From Clostridiales bacterium (GTDB lineage: Bacteria > Bacillota > Clostridia > Oscillospirales > Acutalibacteraceae): 5,342 nt of DNA. The DNA is taken from NCBI GenBank assembly GCA_019419895.1, contig JAHZIE010000004.1, positions 73,339-78,680 on the forward strand. The letters run 5' to 3'. Shown here piece by piece: positions 1 through 5,342 of the stretch (its first letter is position 1; the number at the start of each line of letters is the position of its first letter). Position numbers and translations under genes: made by a program. The notes under the pieces are model-generated. The model was given only the letters and a program-made list of their open reading frames with translations, did not search any database and was not told where the DNA came from.

Positions 1-626
1 TTACTGAGGTTGCGGTATGCCATTGTACACGGATTTTGGATGTGAACCAATTTTGGAAATACGGAATTGTGACAGGGGGCGGAATAAACTCTGTTGGTGA
101 AAAGCGATTACGAGACTTGCTTTTTAGTATAGAAGTAGAACCTGAGCAAATTGAAAATATAATGTCACATGTTTATTATTACTGGAATCGAGACAAATTA
201 TCGAGAACAGAAGCGGTACATTTTTTTATTGATAAGAATCAAGTGTACAAAGATGACCAATTAAATCATTTTGCAATCAATTTAGGTGGTGAAATCTTAC
301 GATGGGCATTAGAATCGATGGATAGAGAACTTTATAGAACAGAACCATATAAACGTCTCTGGATCAAAGGTACACCATCGGTAATAAAATTTAAATGTAG
401 ACTACGTGACATATATAAAAGATGCAGCAACGGTTTAATTGCAGAGATAGTGAAATATTATATAGTTAAAAATATTTATGGTTATCCGTATGAATTTGAG
501 TTTACAGGTATGACAAAAGGTAAAGTTCCTCCTGAAAATATTATAAGTATTGAAGAAATAAAGGGTTATATACAGATGCAGGAAAAATATCCGGACTATG
601 TGGAATTTTATAATGAAATAGAATGA
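1..626 (+). CDS. Unrecognised protein, 5' end cut by window edge
   Basis: The reading frame is open from base 3 to the TGA at 624-626 and has no stop upstream, so the true start probably lies left of the window. A TTG at 36 could serve as a start, but the codons before it read plausibly as protein (Cys-His-Cys-Thr-Arg at 18-32), so I treat the gene as truncated. About 207 residues are visible. They are rich in Tyr, Ile, Lys and Glu, with no signal peptide or membrane segment. The visible N-terminus has a His-x-Thr-Arg motif followed shortly by a Tyr-Gly-Ile turn. Near the C-terminus (about 520-565) is a Val-Pro-Pro-Glu-Asn-Ile-Ile segment and then an Ile/Glu-rich strand. Such a pair of elements occurs in some ADP-ribosyltransferase-like folds, but this is only a resemblance and I assign no function. 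The gene lies 23 bases before the HEPN-like gene, shares its AT-rich composition and is probably in the same operon. Confidence 0.75.
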   Translation, partial: TEVAVCHCTRILDVNQFWKYGIVTGGGINSVGEKRLRDLLFSIEVEPEQIENIMSHVYYYWNRDKLSRTEAVHFFIDKNQVYKDDQLNHFAINLGGEILRWALESMDRELYRTEPYKRLWIKGTPSVIKFKCRLRDIYKRCSNGLIAEIVKYYIVKNIYGYPYEFEFTGMTKGKVPPENIISIEEIKGYIQMQEKYPDYVEFYNEIE

Positions 627-632
627 AATTGT

Positions 633-638
633 GAGGGA
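633..638 (+). promoter_or_regulatory. Ribosome binding site of the HEPN-like gene
   Basis: GAGGGA lies 11 bases before the ATG at 650, at the long end of normal spacing. It supports this start; another ATG at 640-642 is in a different frame. Confidence 0.5.
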
Positions 639-649
639 AATGATTTACT

Positions 650-1282
650 ATGATATTTGAAGATATTATTTTTACCCCGATCCAGATAGAAGAATTATAT
701 AAACCGCAAATGCTAGATGGATTCAAAGATAAGAGCCTTCCTGATTTTAATCCCGTTACTTTCAGCAGTACATTTGTGCAAGAAGTACGAACAGATGAAA
801 CGCAGAAGGAGTTTATTCGTTCTTACTTGGAGAGCGCGAAAGTATTAGCAAAGGAATTAACAAGGCTAGAAACTCCTCGAATGGGAATTCAAAAAGTTTT
901 TTATAACTATTCGCTCACGTTGCCTACTATTTATTTGTGTAGACATTGTATGGAACTATCGATTAAATATGCAATTACATGTGTAAACGGACAACCTAAA
1001 GAAGTACATGGATTAGAAAAATTATGGTCGTCTCTGCTCTCTTATCTTCCTAAAAAAACTTCTGGAAAGGAGAGAAGTCTTTTAAAAGGAATGGGGAGCT
1101 TTGTTCGGGCAATAGATTGCTTAGACGATACTGGAACAAAGTTAAGGTATGCAATAAATAGTAATGGAAACTGTAATCAGGATATATTTTTATGGGCAAA
1201 TTCTCGAAAGATAGTTCAAAGCACAGAGCTATTTGTAAAACAGCTTGAAAAACTGAAAAAGTTGAAAGACGAGGACGACTAA
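650..1282 (+). CDS. HEPN-like domain protein
   Basis: A 210-residue, probably cytoplasmic, mostly helical protein. Residues 95-106 carry an Arg-His-x-x-Glu-Leu-x-x-Lys helix (R98, H99, E102, L103, K106). It is followed by His-Gly-Leu-Glu-Lys-Leu-Trp at 120-126 and by a Phe-x-x-x-Ile-Asp to Leu-Arg-Tyr segment at 151-167. This order (RHxxEL helix, HxLxxL helix, then F..iD...RY) is the hallmark I associate with HEPN-like proteins of mobile elements and defence loci. The classical HEPN ribonuclease motif (Arg, four to six residues, His) is not visible, so ribonuclease activity cannot be assumed. The first 75 residues match nothing I recognise, and the C-terminus is a Lys/Glu-rich helix (about 194-210). 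The ATG at 650 is preceded by a GAGGGA at 633-638. The stop codon directly abuts the next start, which implies co-expression with the transglutaminase-like protein. Confidence 0.8.
   Translation: MIFEDIIFTPIQIEELYKPQMLDGFKDKSLPDFNPVTFSSTFVQEVRTDETQKEFIRSYLESAKVLAKELTRLETPRMGIQKVFYNYSLTLPTIYLCRHCMELSIKYAITCVNGQPKEVHGLEKLWSSLLSYLPKKTSGKERSLLKGMGSFVRAIDCLDDTGTKLRYAINSNGNCNQDIFLWANSRKIVQSTELFVKQLEKLKKLKDEDD
1271..1275 (+). promoter_or_regulatory. Ribosome binding site inside the end of the HEPN-like gene
   Basis: GAGGA lies 7 bases before the ATG at 1283, within the last codons of the HEPN-like gene. It favours 1283 as start of the third gene. A second in-frame ATG at 1313 has its own GGGA at 1305-1308, but only 4 bases away. 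Confidence 0.45.
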
Positions 1283-1765
1283 ATGTTTGAAACTATATGG
1301 GAAAGGGATACTATGCTAAAGAAAACTTTGGATAGAAGTGAATTATATACTGTGGCAGCATCTTTTCGTGCAGCAATAATAAGAGCAAAGAAAAATTGTG
1401 AGTTCGATAGAAGAGATAGAATGTCCAACTTTCCGAGTGGTTGTTGCGATGATGCATGCGATCTTTTAGCTTACTATTTGCAAAAGAAATTCCATATTCC
1501 TTCCAAGCAGAAAATAGGTGTATATCGAGATGATAATCCAGAGAGTATAACGAATCATGTATGGCTGATGGTAAATGATATAATGATTGATATCACCGCT
1601 GATCAGTTCCCGTCCCTGATTGATTATACCGATGGTATATATGTCGGGGTGGAAAGTGAGTTCTATAGGCGATTGGAAAATATAGAAACTCAAGAGAATT
1701 ATAATATTGAAAATAACGTACGTTTGTCAGAAGATTATAAAACGATAATAAAATATATTGATTGA
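1283..1765 (+). CDS. Transglutaminase/papain-fold putative cysteine protease
   Basis: A 160-residue protein with no signal peptide or membrane segment, so probably cytoplasmic. Residues 50-62 read Phe-Pro-Ser-Gly-Cys-Cys-Asp-Asp-Ala-Cys-Asp-Leu-Leu, the start of a helix with a candidate nucleophile at C55 (or C54). Residues 91-95 give Asn-His-Val-Trp-Leu with candidate H92. Residues 102-109 give Ile-Asp-Ile-Thr-Ala-Asp-Gln-Phe with candidate D103. The Cys, His-x-Trp-Leu, Asp-Ile-Thr-Ala-Asp-Gln-Phe order is typical of small bacterial transglutaminase-like proteins, which may act as a protease, amidase or acyl transferase; the substrate is unknown. The length suggests a bare catalytic domain, with an acidic Asn/Tyr-rich tail after about residue 130. 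The start follows the HEPN-like stop with no gap (TAAATG), suggesting translational coupling. Met11 (base 1313) is an alternative start that would leave the domain intact. Confidence 0.75.
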   Translation: MFETIWERDTMLKKTLDRSELYTVAASFRAAIIRAKKNCEFDRRDRMSNFPSGCCDDACDLLAYYLQKKFHIPSKQKIGVYRDDNPESITNHVWLMVNDIMIDITADQFPSLIDYTDGIYVGVESEFYRRLENIETQENYNIENNVRLSEDYKTIIKYID

Positions 1766-1824
1766 TAGATTCTGACTGCAAAATGCAAGAAAGGAAACAT
1801 AATATCGGCTATTAGCGAACCACC

Positions 1825-1867
1825 AAGCAGGAAATCTTTTATTATGTGAGGTCTCCTGCTTTTTCTT
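1825..1867 (+). terminator. Rho-independent terminator-like hairpin
   Basis: AAGCAGGA at 1825-1832 is perfectly complementary to TCCTGCTT at 1854-1861, giving an 8-bp stem around a 21-base loop. The T-rich run at 1860-1867 (interrupted by one C) follows directly. The orientation suits stopping transcription from the cargo cluster. The loop is longer than usual, which lowers confidence in strong termination. Only 14 bases separate the T-run from the relaxase ribosome binding site, leaving no room for a promoter in between, so the hairpin may be a leaky terminator or attenuator in the relaxase leader. Confidence 0.7.
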
Positions 1868-1880
1868 TACTCTAAAACGG

Positions 1881-1887
1881 AAGGAGG
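1881..1887 (+). promoter_or_regulatory. Strong ribosome binding site of the relaxase gene
   Basis: AAGGAGG stands 6 bases before the ATG at 1894, a near-ideal Shine-Dalgarno sequence and spacing that fixes this start. Confidence 0.85.
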
Positions 1888-1893
1888 TTTCCC

Positions 1894-4842
1894 ATGGCTC
1901 GTCTGGTCACCAAATTCAAATACCTGAAGCCGGAGCAGGAAAAGCCCATCCGCGGGTACGCCCTCTACAGCCCCAGCCGGGCAGGGTTGGCGAAGATCGA
2001 TGAGTCTTTCAAGCTGGCTCCCGCAACAGTGAAACAACAAAAACTCATTGAAAAGATCCTGCGGGATTTCTCGGATAGCGCTGCGATGCTGGAATATGAG
2101 GACTACCAGAGAGAAAAGACCGTGGGAGCCGCCTCTGAATTTATCACCCGTGCCATTGAGGACAATGCCCATGAGATCCTGAACCAGAAAACCTATGCCG
2201 ACTACATCGGCACCCGGCCCGGTGCGGAACGGTTCGGCAACCATGGGCTGTTCACGGATGATGGTGTCCAGGTAAAGCTGAAAGAGGTATCCCAGGAGCT
2301 GAATGCTCATCAGGGAAATGTGTGGACACTTATTATTTCTCTGCGCCGAGAAGATGCGGAGCGCCTCGGTTTCAATACCGGCGTCCGGTGGAGGGATATG
2401 CTCCGGACACAGACACAGGCTCTGGCCGATAGCCTGAAGATCCCCATGGATCATCTGAAATGGTATGCCGCCTTTCACAATGAGAGCCATCATCCCCACA
2501 TCCATCTGCTGGCGTACTCTACCGTAGAGAAGGAAGGGTTCCTCACTAAACAAGGTGTGGCGAAGATGCGCTCTTCCCTGGCCAAAGATATCTTTGAGCA
2601 GGATCTGCTCTGCATTTATGAAAAGCAGACGGTTCAAAGGGATAAGTTGCGTCTGCACAGCAAGGAGCTGATCGCAGAGATTGTCTCCCGCATCAATGCC
2701 GGAACCTATGACAATCCTAAGGTGGAAGAACTACTCCTGCGTTTGGCAGACCGGCTTTCTAAAACTAAAGGGAAAAAGGTCTATGGCTATCTGAAAGCGG
2801 ATGTGAAAGCATTGGTGGATGCCATCGTGGATGAGCTGGCTGCAGATGAAAAAATCGCTGCTCTTTATAATCTGTGGTACGAACAGAAAGAAGAAGCGCT
2901 CCAAGTCTATACAGAAGCACTTCCACAGCGAGTGCCTCTTTCACAGAATAAAGAATTCAAGCCGATCAAGAATGCAGTGATACAGGAGGCCCTGGGCCTT
3001 CATGCTGACCAGCAGGATGTGGAGGAACCGGCCCAAGCCGATGCTCCCGATCCGGAGATGCCAGAAGCTCCGGAATCAGATTCTCAGGCAAGCGATCCCA
3101 TAGAGCCAGATCCACCTCCCGGCTTTCGCTCTTACTCTGGCGGCTGGGGCTGGAAGAAGGATACTTGGTGGACGAATGAATATAAAGCGGCCCGTGCCTT
3201 CCTCTATGGCACCAAGACATCCAAACCGGATTTTGAACAGTCCCTGACCAGACTGAAGGAAGAAGCTCTGCGTGGCAACGGTTTTGCTATGCATGATCTT
3301 GGCAAAATGGTTCTGGCCGGTCTTGGATGTAAGAAGGATGAAGAACAGGCACAAGAATGGTTCCGGAAAGCCTTCTCTGCTTTCTGCGCCAGAGAGCCAA
3401 AGGAGGAAAAGCCAGGGTATCTCCGATACCGGATTGGCAAGATGTACGCCTTCGGCTATGGCGTGGATCAGGACTATTTGAAAGCTGCCGAGTGGTATGA
3501 AAAATCGGTTGCGGAGGGAAATCCCTTCGCTGCCTATGCCTTGGGCAGTCTGTATCATCGGGGCCAGGGCGTGGAACAGGATGAAGAAAAAGCGTTTGCT
3601 CTGTTTACCATGGCGGCCACAGATGAGGATAAACCGAATGCCTACGCTCAGTATGAGCTGGGACGCATGTGCCGGAATGGGATTGGCACTGCGCCGGATC
3701 AGGCGGCATCGGAGCAATGGTACAAGCAAGCGTATCAGGGATTCCTGAAGATCGAGCAAGATATGGCGGATGACAAGCTGTACTACCGTCTGGGCCAGAT
3801 GAACCTTACCGGCACAGGAACAAAGAAAGATCCGGAGCAGGCCAGAATGTACTTTGAAAAGGCGGCGGAGCTTGGCAATGCCGATGCCATGTATGGCCTG
3901 GGGAAACTGTATCTGAGCAGAGATTTCTCTGGCCGGGATGTGAAAAAAGCAATCGACTATCTCATGGCTGCAGCGGGGAAAGGCCATGATTATGCCATGT
4001 ACACTCTCGGCAAACTGTTCCTGGAAGGAAAAGAGATCCCTAAGAATCCGGAGTACGCTCTGCGTTGGCTGGAAGAAGCCGTGGAGAAAGAGAATCCCTA
4101 TGCGGAATACCTCTTGGGGAAAACATTGCTTCAAGGTGTGGATCTTCCCCAGGACATTCACCGTGCGGTTTCCCTTCTGGAAAAAGCAGCGGCACGCAGC
4201 AACCCTTGTGCAGCGTATGCCTTGGGAAAAGCACTGCTGGAAGGAACCGTTCTTCTGCAGAATCTTCCAAGAGCCATGGAGCTGCTTACTTTCTCTGCGG
4301 ATCAAGGATTCTCCGCAGCGCAGTATCTGCTGGGGAAGGTCTTCTCCAGTGGAGAGCTGCTCACGAAGGATATCCCCAAAGCCATCCTCTATCTGACGAG
4401 AGCCGCCGAGCAGGATCATGAGTACGCACAATATCTTCTTGGAAAACTCTATCTGGCCGATGAGGGCATCCCCAAGGATGTGAATGCGGCGTTATATTGG
4501 TTTACCAGGGCAGCGGATCAGGGGAATGCTTTTGCTCAGTATCAGCTTGGCAAGCTGTTCCTGTATGGCCGGGAGGTGGAGCAGGACATGGAAAAAGCCA
4601 TTTCCTATCTGACCGACTCTGCTGATCAGGGGAATGTCTATGCAGCCCAGCTTCTCCAAAGCGTCCACAGCAACCGGAATTGGTCGGCGGCCCTGGGCAG
4701 CCTGCGGCTGTTGCAGCATCTGGCCCGGATCATCCAGAACCGGATCGAGGACGAGCGCAAAGGCGGTAAGGGTGGGATAGACCGAAAGCTGAAGCGTAAG
4801 ATCGATGAAAAGAAACAGGCCCATGGTTTAAAACAGGGCTGA
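1894..4842 (+). CDS. MobP3/MobL-like relaxase with C-terminal Sel1-like repeats
   Basis: A 982-residue conjugative relaxase that would nick the element's DNA at its transfer origin, bind the 5' end and lead it into the recipient. The N-terminal ~250 residues form the nuclease domain. A Tyr-Ile-x-x-Arg-Pro-Gly motif (Y101/Y104, R108) lies before His-Gly-Leu-Phe (117-120), and either tyrosine may be catalytic. The metal-binding HUH motif is the His-rich stretch 195-205 (H195, H199, H200, H202, H204). Residues 255-345 are helical and charged. Residues 376-410 form a Pro/Asp/Glu linker. Residues 465-925 carry twelve Sel1-like repeats and a remnant of a thirteenth. The tail (930-982) is strongly basic, with an Ile-Asp-Arg-Lys-Leu segment (962-966), and may contact DNA. 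The start is set by an AAGGAGG. The primase-like gene follows after 13 bases. Composition is clearly richer in G and C than the upstream cluster. I am sure of relaxase; the MobP3 assignment is from motif memory. Confidence 0.9.
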   Translation: MARLVTKFKYLKPEQEKPIRGYALYSPSRAGLAKIDESFKLAPATVKQQKLIEKILRDFSDSAAMLEYEDYQREKTVGAASEFITRAIEDNAHEILNQKTYADYIGTRPGAERFGNHGLFTDDGVQVKLKEVSQELNAHQGNVWTLIISLRREDAERLGFNTGVRWRDMLRTQTQALADSLKIPMDHLKWYAAFHNESHHPHIHLLAYSTVEKEGFLTKQGVAKMRSSLAKDIFEQDLLCIYEKQTVQRDKLRLHSKELIAEIVSRINAGTYDNPKVEELLLRLADRLSKTKGKKVYGYLKADVKALVDAIVDELAADEKIAALYNLWYEQKEEALQVYTEALPQRVPLSQNKEFKPIKNAVIQEALGLHADQQDVEEPAQADAPDPEMPEAPESDSQASDPIEPDPPPGFRSYSGGWGWKKDTWWTNEYKAARAFLYGTKTSKPDFEQSLTRLKEEALRGNGFAMHDLGKMVLAGLGCKKDEEQAQEWFRKAFSAFCAREPKEEKPGYLRYRIGKMYAFGYGVDQDYLKAAEWYEKSVAEGNPFAAYALGSLYHRGQGVEQDEEKAFALFTMAATDEDKPNAYAQYELGRMCRNGIGTAPDQAASEQWYKQAYQGFLKIEQDMADDKLYYRLGQMNLTGTGTKKDPEQARMYFEKAAELGNADAMYGLGKLYLSRDFSGRDVKKAIDYLMAAAGKGHDYAMYTLGKLFLEGKEIPKNPEYALRWLEEAVEKENPYAEYLLGKTLLQGVDLPQDIHRAVSLLEKAAARSNPCAAYALGKALLEGTVLLQNLPRAMELLTFSADQGFSAAQYLLGKVFSSGELLTKDIPKAILYLTRAAEQDHEYAQYLLGKLYLADEGIPKDVNAALYWFTRAADQGNAFAQYQLGKLFLYGREVEQDMEKAISYLTDSADQGNVYAAQLLQSVHSNRNWSAALGSLRLLQHLARIIQNRIEDERKGGKGGIDRKLKRKIDEKKQAHGLKQG
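3286..4668 (+). repeat. Tandem Sel1-like repeats inside the relaxase
   Basis: Twelve helical-hairpin repeats begin at about residues 465, 510, 546, 585, 629, 665, 701, 737, 773, 809, 845 and 881, with a remnant at 917. Each has an Ala/Leu-x-Tyr-x-Leu-Gly first helix and a Lys-Ala-x-x-x-Leu/Trp second helix. From residue 629 the period is exactly 36 residues (108 bases). Sel1 repeats make a curved solenoid that usually binds protein partners. The DNA of neighbouring repeats is well diverged, so this is old duplication rather than recent slippage. Confidence 0.9.
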
Positions 4843-4843
4843 G

Positions 4844-4851
4844 AAAGGAGG
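4844..4851 (+). promoter_or_regulatory. Ribosome binding site of the primase-like gene
   Basis: AAAGGAGG begins right after the relaxase TGA and ends 4 bases before the ATG at 4856. It fixes the start of a gene that runs off the window and shows that it is read from the relaxase transcript. Confidence 0.8.
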
Positions 4852-4855
4852 CTTC

Positions 4856-5342
4856 ATGGCTACGACTTATATCCATGTTACAGAAGAACAAAAAGATCAG
4901 GCCCGCCGCACAGATCTGCGGTCTTTCCTTCTTGGACAAGGTGAGAAGGTGGAACGATCCGGATCGGAATACAAATGGAACCATGGTGGAGAAAAAATCA
5001 CGATCCGGGGGAATCTCTGGTTCAATCAATATAATCCGGAAGGCGGCGATGCCATTGCCTTTGCCAGAGAGTTTTATGGCTTGGACTTCCCGGAGGCCGT
5101 GAAGTTTCTCTTGGAGCAGCAAGGCGTTGTTGTCCTCCCACAAAAGGACGCACCAGCCAAGGAGAAAAAGCCCTTTGCCCTTCCAGAAAAGAATGAGGAT
5201 ATGCGGAGGGTTTATGCGTATCTTCTGAAAGGACGGTTTCTGGATCGGGAGGTTGTGAATGCCTTTGTCCGGGCTGGCCTGCTCTATGAAGATGCGGAGT
5301 ATCACAATGCGGTCTTTGTGGGTGTGGACGAAAATGGGATTG
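4856..5342 (+). CDS. DUF3991/Toprim-type primase-like protein, 3' end cut off
   Basis: The frame is open from the ATG at 4856 to the window edge, giving 162 complete codons. The first ~90 residues resemble the zinc-binding N-terminus of DnaG-type primases in layout: Glu-Tyr-Lys-Trp (38-41), a Phe-Asn-Gln-Tyr strand (56-59), Gly-Gly-Asp-Ala-Ile-Ala-Phe (63-69), then Asp-Phe-Pro-Glu-Ala-Val-x-Phe-Leu (77-85). The usual Cys-x-x-His and Cys-x-x-Cys zinc ligands are absent, and no cysteine occurs anywhere in the visible part. A Lys/Pro linker follows at about 95-112. From about 115 there is a DUF3991-like region: Tyr-Leu-Leu-Lys-Gly-Arg, then Ala-Gly-Leu-Leu-Tyr-Glu-Asp, then Val-Phe-Val-Gly-Val-Asp. 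In this family a Toprim catalytic domain normally comes next; it would lie beyond the window. The likely role is DNA processing or priming for the mobile element, from family knowledge. Confidence 0.8.
   Translation, partial: MATTYIHVTEEQKDQARRTDLRSFLLGQGEKVERSGSEYKWNHGGEKITIRGNLWFNQYNPEGGDAIAFAREFYGLDFPEAVKFLLEQQGVVVLPQKDAPAKEKKPFALPEKNEDMRRVYAYLLKGRFLDREVVNAFVRAGLLYEDAEYHNAVFVGVDENGI

Larger units (their letters stand above)
1766..1893. other. Intergenic leader between cargo cluster and relaxase
   Basis: This 128-base stretch holds a terminator-like hairpin (1825-1867) and the relaxase ribosome binding site (1881-1887). A short inverted repeat, TAATA at 1800-1804 and TATTA at 1810-1814, lies before the hairpin. 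No convincing promoter pair was seen. In many elements the region just before a relaxase gene holds the transfer origin, but no repeat here is long enough to call one. Confidence 0.5.

Noticed and set aside
36..38. TTG as the real start of the first gene
   Set aside because: The frame continues open to the window edge with a plausible protein sequence, and no convincing ribosome binding site stands before the TTG.
1772..1805. Promoter-like CTGACT and TAATAT boxes
   Set aside because: The spacer is 22 bases and both boxes are weak, so this does not support a promoter call.
1783..1815. Ten-codon leader-peptide-like frame (MQERKHNIGY) just before the terminator hairpin
   Set aside because: Its position suits attenuation, but no ribosome binding site precedes it and a frame this short arises easily by chance.
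1867..2658. 263-codon - strand frame opposite the relaxase nuclease domain
   Set aside because: The + strand reads a clear HUH relaxase with an ideal ribosome binding site; the reverse frame has no family features.
3076..4431. Long open frame (451 codons) on the - strand inside the relaxase gene
   Set aside because: It lies opposite the Sel1 repeats, whose codon pattern keeps the reverse frame open; its translation is Leu/Ile/Arg/Cys-rich with no recognisable domain.
4730..5305. 191-codon - strand frame across the relaxase end and the next gene
   Set aside because: It overlaps two well-supported + strand genes and their ribosome binding site.

Overview
The window looks like part of a conjugative or mobilizable element from a Gram-positive anaerobe, most likely a Clostridia/Firmicutes gut bacterium. 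The grounds are strong AGGAGG-type ribosome binding sites, a MobP3/MobL-like relaxase, and a downstream DUF3991/Toprim-type primase-like gene, a pairing familiar from integrative elements of that group. The taxonomic call rests on recognised families and Shine-Dalgarno style, not on a marker gene.

Left part (1-1765): a visibly AT-rich, tightly packed three-gene cluster, all on the + strand. The first gene is cut by the left window edge and has no recognised family. It carries a Cys-His-Cys-Thr-Arg motif near the start of the visible part and a Pro-Pro-Glu-Asn-Ile segment near its C-terminus. After 23 bases comes a 210-residue HEPN-like helical protein. The third gene starts directly after that stop codon (TAAATG) and encodes a 160-residue transglutaminase/papain-fold protein with a readable Cys-His-Asp triad. 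The packing, the composition and the position beside transfer genes suggest one operon carried as cargo, possibly a defence or toxin-type module. That function is inference.

Middle (1766-1893): a 128-base intergenic stretch with a rho-independent terminator-like hairpin (1825-1867) that ends only 14 bases before the relaxase ribosome binding site. The 3' arm of the hairpin could instead pair with that ribosome binding site.

Right part (1894-5342): a higher-GC transfer module. It holds a 982-residue relaxase with an N-terminal HUH nuclease domain, a Pro/acidic linker, twelve Sel1-like repeats and a basic tail. A primase-like gene follows 13 bases after its stop and runs off the right edge; its zinc-finger-like N-terminus has no cysteines. 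The relaxase would nick and lead the element's DNA in conjugation. The primase-like protein may serve DNA processing or replication of the transferred strand. No tRNA, rRNA, CRISPR array or insertion sequence was seen.
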